Source of the DNA: Elysia chlorotica
Taxonomy: Eukaryota; Mollusca; Gastropoda; Plakobranchidae
Assembly: GCA_003991915.1 (NCBI GenBank)
Contig: RQTK01000001.1
Span: 503,840-567,839, forward strand
DNA length: 64,000 bases
Direction: 5' to 3'
Below, piece after piece: positions 17,341 to 30,300 of this stretch. The notes under the pieces were generated by a model. That model did not search any database and was not told the DNA's origin. It worked only from the letters and a program-made list of their open reading frames with translations. Made by a program: the position numbers and the translations under genes. The first letter of the stretch is position 1; each line of letters opens with the position of its first letter.

Positions 17341-18120
17341 AGTGATGAATTTAACAACAGATGTTTCATAAAGACTTGACATATGTTTCACAGTTAATCA
17401 CCTATCCCCCACCTAAGTATTTCTAGCAACGAAACACAAATTTTTTTCGTTTTACCTTAGTAGCTCTAGGTGATAAACTGTGTGATTAATGAATAAAGCG
17501 TTATGGTACATGACTTCCTCAGTCTTGCCATACAAATTGATAGTTATTTAAAAAATGGTTTGAATGAGAAGTACAGTCATGCAGTATAGTCAATAGTATT
17601 TTTTGTAAAAATTGTTGGAAGAAAACAAAAATATTTGTAGTATTGGGTGGTTAACCAAAAAAAATGCCAGTTTGGAACAATTAGTACAACAAAATTGCAA
17701 ATGTTGAACATTTTATTTAAAAATGAACTGCATATAACTAAAATCTAGTTCTCAGTGGGTTTTTTTTAAGTGGTTACTACTCCTCAAAAACGGAGTTAAT
17801 GTCACCTTTCCATATGTATTGTTATTTATCACATTTTGTAGATGCCTAATGTTGTGTTGCCATCGCTCCATTGTATGCTTTTCATTTAGTTGGTCTTGAC
17901 TTGGCAAAAGTACAACTTTTGTCCTTATCTTTAAGATTTCGATGAAAATAAAAAAAAATAAAAACATACATAAGTTCGAGTGTTGTTGTTTTGTTTGTTT
18001 GTTTATTTATTTTTTTTTTTTTCGTCTGTTTTACCTATGCCAATTCATTATTTGTGGCCGTTCTGGATACCTTTTGGTGGAGTGATCTAGCGAGGCACAA
18101 TAAAAACGCCTTGGCTAGGT
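17341..18120. other. AT-rich intergenic DNA
   Basis: No gene is supported here. The segment ends where base composition abruptly becomes more GC-rich at the LINE fragment. Confidence 0.5.
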
Positions 18121-18129
18121 TGACTCACT

Positions 18130-19125
18130 TGCCAACATCCCTGTAGCTCCAGACGTGTCGTTATATCTCGTAATTTAGAAACGACGAGCGATGAGGAAAT
18201 GGCTGCAGAATTTGATGAAGTAACCCTCGCGCGACGCAAATTTGGTGCAGAAAAATGTTGGGAGGGGGTGGGGGGTCACAAAGTCAGGACCAACGCTTTC
18301 GTCCTCAACTTCGACTCATCGTCATTATCGACATCTCTGAAAGTGGGGTATTTGACTATCGAAGTAACCCTTTATAGTTCGAGACCTTTGCGCTGTTTAA
18401 ATGTCACCGTTTTGTCCATAGCCAAGCACACTGTAGGCGCACAGCAGCGTGTTGTCGACGTGGTAGGGTTGGGGGTGGGGGAACGCTGGAAAAGAATAAG
18501 CCAAAACTAGCCGTCTGAACTGCCACGGTCCTCATGTGGCAGGTTTGAAAGAATGTCCCAAATGAAGAAATAAGAAGCTAACTTAAGCGATACAAAGCCC
18601 AGCATGATGTTACCTTTGCACAGGTCAGAGCCACTGTAGTAGTAGAACTGGACTCAAACAAAACGTCGAACCTACGCCAAGGCCACTAGTGCTGCTCAAA
18701 CAGCGCCTCCGAATGGCAGCAGTAATGATACTGTCGACCCACGCTTGGTTTAGCTTGGTGTAGAGTCACACCCAAAGGCCAATGAGAAAAGCCCTACAAA
18801 GTAGATTCTCGGGCTACATTCAAGTAGTGGGCCGTGGCAGCAAAATCTAGAGCTATAGCCAAGCTTAGGGCATCAACTGAATGTGAGCAGCGAGCCCCTT
18901 TGGCAAGATTCTTTTGCAGCCTTGACTGATAGCGGCTCCCGAACATCGGAGTCCCCTCCCTCTTCCCTTTCTATGGAAATATCCTCCCATCCGACACCCC
19001 TGTTAACATCCCCCCTCCCCTTTTCACCAAATCAAAGAAAAAGGGATAATCTGTCCCGAACTCTTTCACTCCAGAAATCATCGTGGAGAAGAGGGGTACA
19101 GCCCATCTCTCTCACTCTCCTCTTC
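18130..19125 (+). pseudogene. Decayed LINE ORF1 (gag-like) fragment with zinc knuckle
   Basis: One frame reads SDEEMAAEFDE then TNAFVLNFDSSSL, LKVGYLTIEV and PLRC, the pattern of the RRM-like end of gag-type ORF1 in mollusc non-LTR elements. One nucleotide shift at about 18399 then gives a CX2CX4HX4C zinc knuckle (C..C....H....C in KCHRFVHSQAHC). It is followed by a second knuckle-like stretch (NCHGPHVAG...CPK) and HDVTFAQVRATVVV. Near 19030-19100 the frame reads DNLSRTLSLQKSSWRRG, like an ORF1 C-terminus. Several stops and frameshifts make it a fossil. Assignment to an I-like element is inference from the knuckles plus the nearby RNase H. Confidence 0.65.
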
Positions 19126-19134
19126 AGAATCACT

Positions 19135-20145
19135 CAGAATTACGATCTGTGCTTTTGGTTTCTCCGGGGGTATTTTTTTTCAGGATACACAATGCTTCGT
19201 TGATAGCTTCTAATTTCGCCTTGTAGTTTGTCCAGTGGGTATGAAACTTTTTAACGTTGGTCCATTTGGCTTTTCAATGTACACTCCATTTCTTCCATTT
19301 GAGATGGTGTTTTTTACAGATCCATCGGTGTACACTCGAGTCCAATCTTTACTAGGATACTTTGCATTCAATATAATTTTTTGTGTGCATGTTAGATCTA
19401 TCTTTGACCTTTTATTTCTAATGTTTCAATGCTGTTCTTTACATGAACGGTTGGTATGTTCCCCCAAGGGGGTGTTGGGGAATATGTTTCTATGGGAGTT
19501 GATCCTTTCAGGTCCAAGGGTTTAGATTATTTGGCAAAGCTTGATCTTTTTAGTCGCTGATTAATAGGGTTGTTGATTCTGATAAACATTTTGCTGGCTA
19601 GTTGCGCTTTGCCTTTTGTCTCTGCATCAATAATTTTGTGTCTTTCCTTTCTGTTAGGGATTTTAACTCAGCTTCACTTTCCATATGGATAAGTCGTGTG
19701 GGTGTCATGCCTCCTGTAATTATACGGAGGTTTTGGAAATTACCTTATGCCACTGAACTCAACGTTGTGATTCCATACTCTAGCACAGGGAGGGTATCTC
19801 TTATGTACGTTTTTCTAAGGATTTATTTAAACTAAGGACTGTTTTGACCGTGATGTTCTTCTTTCAGCTCCAAAGTATTACGATGTATTTGCCTTCTTCT
19901 CATTAATTTTATCAACATAGATGTTACAATATATATCTAACATCTGCATACTGTCTCAGCAGATTTGCTGCTCGTTTTCCTGTCACTGACAAGCAATCTT
20001 TCTCAAGGACTATGTTTTATGCTTCATGTTTTTTCCATTAAGAGTTGCCATGATGTTCCACAATTTAGATCTCGTTCCTTCTTTGTCTAACTTTATGTTA
20101 ACAGATGTTGTCTTGTCCGCCTTTTCTCTGTTGTACTAACGACAA
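19135..20145 (-). pseudogene. Decayed LINE fragment: EN-RT linker, RT thumb and RNase H, RT core deleted
   Basis: Read on the minus strand from about 20145, the order is: KLWNIMATLNGKN and LSVTGKRAANLLRQYADVRY (the linker before RT); then, after about 19855, TYIRDTLPVLEYGITTLSS; then LRIITGGMTPTR...MESEAELKSLTERK (RT thumb/connection); then, near 19350-19140, VYTDGSVKN...GRNGVYI and TNYKAKLEAINEALCILKK. The last part is the RNase H start, with its Asp in TDGS and Glu in the helix. The RT palm with the catalytic YxDD is absent, so an internal deletion lies near 19855. Several frameshifts and stops occur. The fragment converges on the + strand ORF1 fragment. Confidence 0.7.
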
Positions 20146-20149
20146 ACAG

Positions 20150-20610
20150 CTAATGAAGAGCTGTAAGCTAAATCACAACCCTGAAGGCTAGGCCTACTTA
20201 CTAGCTTGCGGTTATCGGAAATTGGGCCTCACCAAGTAAGTAAGCTAAGTAAGCTCAGCCAGAGGCAGGCTGGCATCGCAGCAGCGCAGAGCCGCAGACT
20301 GCATAGTGGACTGGACAAGCCGACAGCAGAGTGCAGACTGCAGAGGCTGTGCCAAATAGGCCTAGGCCTAGTTTTTGTTTGAGGTACACTTTAGTAAAAT
20401 AGATTTTAATTTTAAGCTTAAAGAAAAGTCAATTTAGGGTTTAGAACTAGATCTAAATCTATTTTAGATTTCTCTATAGATCTAGATCTAGATCGATTGA
20501 ATCCTCTGAGTTGAGACATTTTCAGATCCTCCTAGATTCTACTGCTCGAGCTTCCAGCAAACAGGTCCCAAAAATTGTTTGAAAAAGTGAAGATAAAATA
20601 TTGTAAACAG
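20150..20610 (+). promoter_or_regulatory. Probable NCOA5 promoter and 5' noncoding exon
   Basis: GC-rich sequence at 20200-20370 has CpG, CAG and AGGCCT motifs and gives way to an exon-like end AACAG|GTAAGA at 20610/20611. This is the best donor upstream of the NCOA5 start codon, whose exon begins at 24324 in 5' UTR. No TATA box is placed suitably. Three TAGGCCTA palindromes (two overlapping) and a TCTAGA-rich stretch (20440-20500) are conspicuous. The transcription start is not determined. Confidence 0.35.
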
Positions 20611-22528
20611 GTAAGAATAAATAATAATAATTCTAATCTATCCCTGTCTCTTCTAGATATGTAGAATCTATATATTGGATAGACACTAAATCTAGAATCT
20701 AGTCTAGATATGAACTGAAGAAGAAAGCAAACATTATGATTACCGTCAAGTAAAGCATTGAACGATTGATAATTTCAATACAAAGGTCTGGATACTAAGA
20801 CAGTTTATAAGTTTCGGTGTTCTTTATGAATTAGTGCACGTAATACATTAAAGTACAGTGCTACTATGTGATCAGCAAGTTTCTTACAGTAAAGACTAGA
20901 ATCTAGATCTTTAACTGTCATTGTAACGCGTCTTTGTGTGTTGGAGGCTTTGTTGAGGAAAGAGCGAAGCTCTCGTGAATGTAGTTTAATTTCTTTAAAA
21001 CAACTCCTAGTCCTAGATATAATCTATCAAAGTCTTTTTACTTACGACGGTCCTGTATGGAAACGGAATTCCAGAGTTGCTTTGGCTACCCAGGACTTGA
21101 TCTTGGTGGGTCACATGTATAAAATCGTACTGACACTGAAAAAGGTGCCAGGATGGGGGCTCAATATGTCTTAAACCTCCTGTAGGCCTATATATGAAGC
21201 CAATGCTGAAACCACAGTGCTGCTGCGTCTTACAAGTTAAAGGGTTTGTCCAAGCAGAACTTACCATGTATACCATCTTCCCCTTGTAATTGTATACTTT
21301 AATGGTCCATCCTATAGAAGGAGACTGTAGAGACATTGTCGCAAAGCCGTTACTGATTGATTCCTAAAGCCTCTCTCTCTCTCCCTCTCTTACTCTTAGA
21401 TCCAGTGATATCCCCCTTTTAAACTGGAAGTGGGATTAAAGCTCAGTGTAAAAGCCTTTCATCATTTAAGTTTACAATGGAATTTATGTTTTTAAAATCT
21501 ATAGATGGATTTAATACTGAAACTTTTGGAGGACGGAGGGTCAGAAGTACTATGACCACTCCTCTTTATGTCAATAATATTGGACATCCAATTAAATAGG
21601 ATTTAAAAATCATTTGATAGAGGGTTGAAATGAATCTCAGAATTTGGTACTAACTCTAGTACAAGTGGGATCCACTGATCTAGAAAATCATTCAACATAT
21701 ATATTAAAGCACCTAACATGTATTGAACTTTTAAATGTTTAATGTTTTTGAAGCTGTCATAAGCTTTATACTATTAGCAGTATCCAGTACAAAACCCCTT
21801 GATCGGACGCATATTTTTTTGTTTGTTTTGATAATTCATTCTTTACTGATTGGTTCAACCAATGATTCGTTTGTGAACAGCTGAGTTGGAATCCTGGTAT
21901 CCCTAACAGTCCGATGTACTTGTAATAACCTAGCTGAAGAAACCGATCAAAAGCAAACTGAACCTAGATATCTAGATACATTTAACATATTTTAATTTTA
22001 TACATCTAGTATCAAAACTATTTGAAAAGTCGTGATAGGATCAGAGCAAACCCACCTACAGATAATTTGCTTTCCTCATGATATAAAATGTCCCACACAT
22101 CAAGTATTAACGTAAAAACGTGAGTCTCTTTAGTCGAAAGTCTTGGAAATAGTTCACATAAGGGCTGTAGTGTGTATTGTTCATATATGGGGTTAATGAC
22201 ACTGTGAATTGAAAAAAAAAAAAACCCAAAAAATAGTCTGTGGTGTAAAAGCTTGTTTTAAGTCAATATCCATAACTGGACCTAATTGACTAGGTTTGTA
22301 GTGATAAACTTTATTTATCGCGTTAGAAATCTGTATAAATTTTACCTTCTGAAAAGTTGGCAGTTAGGCATTTATAATCTATGGACTGAATTATTATTAA
22401 AAACATTAAACTATTTAAACTAAAGGCTGCAATGTTTTATTGTGAAATTTGCACGAGTTTAACTAGGTTTGAGAACGTTAATACGCTAGGTTTGGACATG
22501 CTTACGTGGTGTTTTTGACACTGTGAGA

Positions 22529-22543
22529 TGGGGGGGGGGGGGG
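22529..22543 (+). repeat. Poly-G tract, about 15 G
   Basis: A long G homopolymer in an otherwise AT-rich intron. It is prone to sequencing length error and to quadruplex formation. Confidence 0.85.
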
Positions 22544-23442
22544 GACATATTTATTAAAAAAACGCTACTTCTTGGTGTGGTTTTTAAAGTTTTAAAAGCT
22601 TGTGTTTAAGTCAATATTGATAACTGAACCAAATACGCTTGGCCATCAATTAGGTTTGCCTCGCCTTATGGTGCTAAATATCTGTTTTTGCTTTCTCAAA
22701 AGTTGACAGCTATGTGTTATCTTTCTTCTTCACATTTAAGTGATCATTGATCGTCAATCAAAATTGAAAACTTTTATTTCTTGTACATGAAGTACGATAT
22801 ATTTCAATATCAGAATGACTGATTTCACTTTCTATTATTTTAATTATGACTATATAAGGTTCTCTTTAGTTTTTATTTTGTTTTTTTCTCATCATTCTAC
22901 TTCATGTCTTTGTCTTTATGTTGGTAGAAACCAAAGCCAGTAACCAAATTAGGGATAGTTTACTAGTAATTTTTTTGTTGTTTTTAAATTAATTTGAAGT
23001 TAAAAATCATTTTGATGCAATTTATTTATTATTTCACTTAATTTCCTTCAAACCCTAATTCAGTAGTTAAATAATCAAGCATTTTAAATCTTTAAAAAAA
23101 TGGTATTTGCCTATTACAACAATTTTCAAAATGGTAAGTAATTTAAGCATTATAATAATGTCGTAAACATCCCACAAATTAAAGGTTAGCCATATTGCGA
23201 TGGTTCATAATCATGTTTTAAAGTTTAAAAAGCAGATATTAATGCATTAATGAAACTGTAACTTAGAGAGCCACATAAGTTTGAGCTGGAGCCTTCATGA
23301 AATTTTATGATTTTATTAGTTTCTACTTCTAAATGTTTTGGCTGATACCCTACATCAATATGATTCATAAATTTATGAACTTCATTTTGTAGTTATGATG
23401 TGTACGGTTATGTTCAAATGTAACTTTTATATTAATATGAAA

Positions 23443-24190
23443 ACAATTGATGGTCTCATGTGAAGGTAAGAAAGATGTCCCAATTTAAAATGTCTTGGCG
23501 ACAACTTTTGATGTCATTTCGTTTTTGGTTTTCCCTGAGGCACAACTGGCTCCAGATCAATTGTGATTTTTTAAGCCAAGAGAGCCTATTTTCTCACTTT
23601 TGAATAGACTTTTACCTCTACTGATTGCTTTTTATGAAAAATTTCAAATGGTTTCACTTTGACTTTGTGATTTTGTTGAAGATCTTTAAATACAAGGTAA
23701 GATTTTCCCTAAAGTGATTTTCTAACAATGCTCTTAAATGCATAAGTAGCTCAACAAGGTTTGTTAAAATCTCATGCACATGTTTAAACTTAGTTAACGA
23801 ATTGTGAACTTTTTTTACAATTGATGGTCTCATGTGAAGGTAAGAAAGATGTCCCAATTTAAAATGTTTTGGCGACAACTTTTGATGTCATTTCGTTTTT
23901 GGTTTTCCCTGAGGCACAACTGGCTCCAGATCAATTGTGATTTTTTAAGCCAAGAGAGCCTATTTTCTCACTTTTGAATAGACTTTTACCTCTACTGATT
24001 GCTTTTTATGAAAAATTTCAAATGGTTTCACTTTGACTTTGTGATTTTGTTGAAGATCTTTAAATACAAGGTAAGATTTTCCCTAAAGTGATTTTCTAAC
24101 AATGCTCTTAAATGCATAAGTAGCTCAACAAGGTTTGTTAAAATCTCATGCACATGTTTAAACTTAGTTAACGAATTGTGAACTTTTTTT
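23443..24190. repeat. Recent tandem duplication, 2 x 374 bp
   Basis: Copy 1 is 23443-23816 and copy 2 is 23817-24190. I see a single substitution (C to T, about 23492 versus 23866). The second copy ends only about 130 bp before the first coding exon of NCOA5. Near identity points to a very young event, or to an assembly or haplotype artefact. Confidence 0.92.
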
Positions 24191-24329
24191 TTATATATAT
24201 ATTTTGGCAGTAAATCATATAATTACCATTCACATAGGAAGGACCTGTATGCTTTCTCTTTTTTTTTAATCAGCAATGCGGGGTTATGAATGAACATTTT
24301 TTGTGTTTTTGTTATCTGTGCAGATTACC

Positions 24330-27300
24330 ATGAGTTTGCCATGGCTATCGGATGATTTTAAACCAGCTTCAGGGTCTCATTCAAAATCTCCAGACACAGA
24401 TAAGCCTCGGCAGTCTTCCCAATCGGATCAGTTTGGACGATCTTTGCCACCCAGATCCAGAAGCAGGAGTAGAAGCCGAGACATGGATCGACATAGCGAG
24501 TCAGACAGAGGTGGCAGAATGTCTAGAGACAGGCGAGATGATGCTCCCAATAGAGATAGGGGAAGGGCAGGCGACAGAGGCAGGAAACGCTCCAGGCAAC
24601 GAGGTAGTAGAAGCAGTAGCAGCAGCAGTAGTGACTGTAGCACAGAGAAAATCCGCCTTGTTGCCAGGGAGGAAGCCAGATATTTAAATGCCCGTGTCTT
24701 TGTTGCCAATATCGTCTCAAGGAGCATCACAAAAGAGGAGCTTACCAAGCATTTTGAAAAATATGGGAATGTTGTAGGTAAGAGTTCTGAACAAAGTTCT
24801 TAAAGTTTTTGATTGCCATTGTATATCATGATTGACTTCATTCAAAGAAAGCTGTTTTCAACTCATTTTTATGCGATTTCCGAAAAGTTTTGTATCTTAA
24901 AATACTCAGTCAGTCAGTGAAAAAAAAATGTAGATGCACAAATGAGCAGTACATTTCATAATAATATTTATCTTATTTGTAAAAAAGATTTTCTGCACTC
25001 TAATGAGCTGAAAATCCTGAAGCAACAACAGTTTTCATCACTTTTTTGGGGTAAGTGTTAAGCACAATATTTCTTTTTTGTTTTGTTTTTCATCCATCAA
25101 ATGGTCTTATGCTGTTGTATATTTTTCTTCTATAAAAATTCAGATTTGCTTGTTCATCCAAACAACTATGCTTTTATCCAGTACTTGAAAGAAGATCATG
25201 CTAGGCTGGCTGTTGAGGGTGAGCATGGAAGTACATTTAAAGGGTGGAGACTAGGTAAGTTGGCTTTTAATTTTCGATTAAAAATTTGTAAAATATATTT
25301 CTTTATGATGCCTTTCCTTTTATTATTTTTTTTTTAATTTGATCCTGCTGTCTCTTTGCTTTTTACTCATCACACATGGGACACAAAAAGTGCATTGATT
25401 TTAACAAGGAGGTCACTTGTTAACTAAAGTCATAACAAGCAATATATTTTCGTTTCAGGGATTTTAAAAAGGAAAGCTTCAAAGATTATTCTATTGTGTA
25501 TGATGAATTCAATGATTGTGTTACATGGGAAAAACAAGACAGATTTTTTTTTTTTATTGTGTCGTATCTTTAATTGATTCCTTGTTCTGTTTTTTTACTA
25601 ACACAATTTGCTATCCACTTAAAGGTTATTTCTTAATGCATTGTTTCTTTCTTTTTTTCCCGTTTCAAACTTAATCTGTTCCTCATCCTCTTTTCAAGCT
25701 TTTGTACAATAAATGTGTATGCTGACAACCTCGCAGTTTTTGTGTTGTAATTCTTTTGACTTTAAAAAAAATTTTTTTTTAAGTTTTTCAAATCGTTTTT
25801 TTTATCTTCTGAAATTTGTCCATTTGAGTAACTCCAGATTTTTTTTTTCTTCAGATGTAAAGATGGCCAATGAGGGAAGGAGGGGTGCTGGTGGCAACAG
25901 GGGACGAGGCAGAGGGTAGGTACTCACGGAGTGATTATGAAGAAAAACATATCAGATTTTTCAGCAATTGGGGTAGGGGTAGGCTCAGTTGGTACAGCAT
26001 GTCTCTTTTGACAGGGTAGACCCATGAGTCAGATGAAAGTGTGGGTATGCATGTTAGTTTGGCAAGACAATGAAGAATTATGGGAGATAATGTATTGTAT
26101 TGCTTTATATAACTTAATCACTTTGCACAGGGAGAATATTTTAGACAATTTGGTCATACAAAGATTGCATTATTCTACTCCCTTAATATCTCACTATCAG
26201 TCTCACACCCTTATTTATCGTGCTCCCTCTTCATCCTTAATTTGTCAAAATGCATCTATAACTGTTTTGTTTTTTCATGTACTGTAAGTGATTTATTAAA
26301 GTAAGAGGTTGGCCTTGTAGCACCACCTGAAAAATAAAACTAAAAACTCCATAAATCGTGACGACTGACGTTAGCTTCGGGGCGTGTCGGCAGTATAGCC
26401 AAGTTGCTGACGTTGTATGTTAAGAAACAAACCTACCTATCTATCTGACAATGACAACTTACAATAACAATTGAATATGTGCCTTTTTTTCTATTTCTTT
26501 TTTTTAAATTGAATGAAAATAGACTTCTGAGGTGTCAACATGAGTAGTGTTCAGTATTTTAAAATTTCCATTAATTTTTCTTTTGTTTTTTTTTTATTTT
26601 TGCAGACGAGGAGGACCACCATTTGAGGGAGGTAGAGGAGGGCAACCCTTTCAGGGAGGTAGGGGAGGACCACCTTTTGAGAGAGGGAGAGGCGGTGGTA
26701 GGGATCGTTCTCCAATTAGAGACGACCCTTTTGACGATCCATACAGAGCTGGCGGACCAAGGAGACCTCCCCCACCTCCTTTCCCAGGGTATGTAGTACA
26801 AAATCAGACGCTTTCTGCTTTTTTTCTTTTTTTTTTTTCATTTTTACTGCTACTCAGTAATGCTGTTATATCAGTTCACATTGAAAAGAGCAAAACAGTG
26901 CTGTTAATCAAATGTCACAAAATAGACAGTGTGTGTATCAAATTATGTAGACATGAACAGTGGGGATGGTTGTGGTACCACAAAATGCTGATCTTGTAGA
27001 ACCTTTGGCAAACCAAGGTAAAAACATAGTGAAGAAAACAAGTGATTGAAATCCATACTTTTGCAGTTAGTAATTTCATGGCAAGTGTACGTGTGTGTTA
27101 TATAATACCATATTATGACTTCTACATTGTGGGATGGTTGTATTTGTGTTCTAGTTTGAAATCTATGACTGGGTCAATTTATTTGTCGAATTTTGTCCCC
27201 TACTTGTTGGTTCAGTCAATGACAATGGTGTTAGTTTCAATTGCTTTTGACGTGCTAGAAAAATTTCCCTCATGCCAATGCGAATGCATAATGCGAGAGG

Positions 27301-30300
27301 CTCTTTAGCCAACCCTCTTGAAAATATAAAATTTGGTTCACGCAAAGCTTGGATGTTGCCGACGTGTATTTCCTTTCTCAAAAGTTGGTAGCTATGCAAT
27401 TACATTCATATGTTACTTGAATGATCAAGAGAAAATATTCATAAATATTAGAAATGGTTAAATCTGATTTTCATGACCCTTCTTCATGTTCTCAACTATA
27501 GAGAATTTGGAATGAGAGACCCATACTTCCCACCTGATCCGTACAGAAGAGGCTACCCAGATCCATGGCTGCCACCTGATGATCCATATAGGTAAGGTGT
27601 TTTTTTTGTTTATTTTCTAAGTACGTTGAAATTTTCCCTGAGCTCAGGATTGCCCTCCAAATAGGAGTTGTTTAGGCTTCTCTTATACTGTTAAAACGTA
27701 CACAATAGTATTTATAATTATGCAGCATATTAATACTATGGCCTGTTAGAATAAATAATTTTCTAATGAGAACTCAATCTGAGCTACCATTGCATCAATC
27801 AGTTCTAAATTTCAAATGACTCTGGTCTGATTTAGGTGCATGAATAGGTCTATTGGAGAATAGGTTTCAAGGCTTTTCTTATAATTTATACTATTTACCT
27901 TTGATACATGTTTTAAGGAAAAAAAATAGCAATGGGAATTAAGTTAAATTGCATTATCAGAGCTATGAACCTTCCTACTGTGGGCTGAAAATCTCATCTC
28001 CTTTTAAGTTTCTCTTTAGCAGGCTTGATGATGTGCTGGGGAAAAAAAACCCACCAAAAAAAGGCACGTAATTTTTACAAATATATTGTGAATTATGAAA
28101 ATGCAATCCTTGTGACAATTCCAACACTGTGTGTGTGTGTGTGTGTGTGTTTCTCACAATTAAACGATAATTCCACATGTATCCGCAGACGTGACCCATT
28201 TGCTGATCCATACAGAGATCCTTTTCCACCAGCACCAGCGGCCAGACCTCCCTTGCCCCCTATAGAATGTGAAATTTTTGTGGTGAGCTCACAACTCAGG
28301 TAAGATTTGAGTGAGGTTGGTTTGGGTTGAATTTTTTGTTTTGTTTTGTTTTATTTTTTTTAAATCCAAGTGCCAATGACTGATTAAAAAGAAATCTTAA
28401 CCCTTCCATTACCAAGCATTATACAACTACTTAGTTTGTTTCACCCAATGATTACATGATGGTTACTCCCCTATACCAGCCAATACTGTCCATGATTTGA
28501 ACTTGGAATTTTCAATTTCTATAAATTATCTTCTACTGAACAGATCTTGATGAATTAAAAATCAAAACAAATTAACCAATTGTATGCCTTTCTAGCATTT
28601 AGCCCGGTATTTGTGCATAGCAACACTACCTGTATTAATTGGTTACAGTGGCCTACTTTAAAATGACATATATACTCAGATGGGTACAGGGTATGTTTAA
28701 ATTGTGTTAGAAATTTACTGGAATGGTAAGAGAAGGAGGGTTAAGGTATCCTTTTTTTTTTTAAACCTAATTTCTTTTTGTTTGTTTGTATAACTATATT
28801 TTGTTTTATTTGTCAATTGATGAAGAAAAGATGTAAGTGCCTCAACTGTTATATTTTGAAGTGGATTGATATGTTTTGTTTTTTTCTCAAATTGTGAATT
28901 TGACAAACTTTTCTTCTTAAATATAGTATTATACTTCATGTAAATTTAATAATAATGCTCATATCAAAGTTGAAGGTGCAATTTCCATATAAATGTATCC
29001 GTTGAAAACTTCCCTGAGAGAAACTAGAAATGTTTTTAGTATTATGTATATATATTCAAAAACTTAGATCATCCGCTCTTATTGAATTTTATAAATATGC
29101 CTGAAATTTTAATTTCTCAATAATGAATTTTATCCTGACAGAGCCTATGGAGAAGCTATTGAGGACAGAGTCAAGGACCTGAGTATTATCACGGCTGTGA
29201 CTGTCATGCCAGAAGGCCGCACTGCATCCCAAATGTTGGAAGAATTGTCTCAGAGAGATGGACTGTTTGCTGTCTTCGTCAATGCTCAAAATGAAACACA
29301 TCGTTCGCTGACCCTAAATATTCTTCATGGCACTCCACAAGGTGAGTATTTTGCTGAATGATCAAAGACATTTGAAGAAATTTTTAAATTTTATGTCAGG
29401 TGAAATTCAGATAACCAGTTGTTAATGTTGAGTGGAAATAAATGTGAAATAGATGAGGCCTAAAAACAGTCAACAACTTTTTTCATCAGCAATTATTTGC
29501 ACTCATAGGTTTTGATTTTACAAAACAAATGCCTGTATTCATGGTCCCCTAGATTTTTTGTTTGTCTAGGCACAAGGTTTGTTGGTAAACATTTATATCT
29601 GTGAAATTACTTTTCATTGTAGACAAATTCGTTTATCCCTGCATTTGGATAATACAGTTGTGCGTTTATTACTGCAAGCACACATTTGTTAGCACACTAG
29701 GGTGTTTATTTTTTCAAGTATACATTCATTGGAATATCAGTGCGTTTGTTTCTGCAAGCGTATATTTTGTTAGTACACTGGCACGTTTATGGGTGAAAAT
29801 AAACATTTTGTCAGTACGTCTGGGAATTTTATTTATGCAAACATTCAGTTTGTTTGTACTTTGGTGCATTTATTTTTGCAAGTGTACATTTTGTAACTAG
29901 GTAGAGGTGCGTTTATATCGGGGAGCGTACATTGCATTATCTGGTCGGTTCGTTGATTTCTATGAGCATGTTTGTTGCTGGGAGCTAACAGTTTATTTGT
30001 ACACTGAAGTGTTTATTCTGTAAGTTAACTTTTCGTTAGTACACAGGTACATTTATTTTGCAAGCGAACATTTTGTTAGTACACTTGTGAATTTACTCTG
30101 CGAGGGAACATTTTGTAGTGAACTGGTGTGTTTATTTCTTGAAACAAGCATGTTTGTTAGAAGACAAAGGTCTTTTTTTTTCTGCGAGCAAACATTTCAT
30201 TAGTACACTGGTACGTTACTTTCTGCGAGCGAACATTTTTGTACGTACACTGAAGCGTTTATTTCTGCCAGCAAACATTTCGCTATTACACTGGTGCGTT

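Larger units (their letters stand above)
20611..24323 (+). other. Probable intron 1 of NCOA5 (5' UTR intron)
   Basis: It is bounded by GTAAGA at 20611 and a CTGTGCAG acceptor ending at 24323. Contents are AT-rich DNA, a run of about 15 G at 22529-22543, TCTAGA-rich patches and a recent 374-bp tandem duplication. No coding exon is recognised. Confidence 0.4.

Noticed and set aside
24352..24748. Overlapping ORFs in other frames of the first NCOA5 coding exon
   Set aside because: Shadows of the SR-rich coding sequence. The chosen frame alone continues through the RRM and all later exons.
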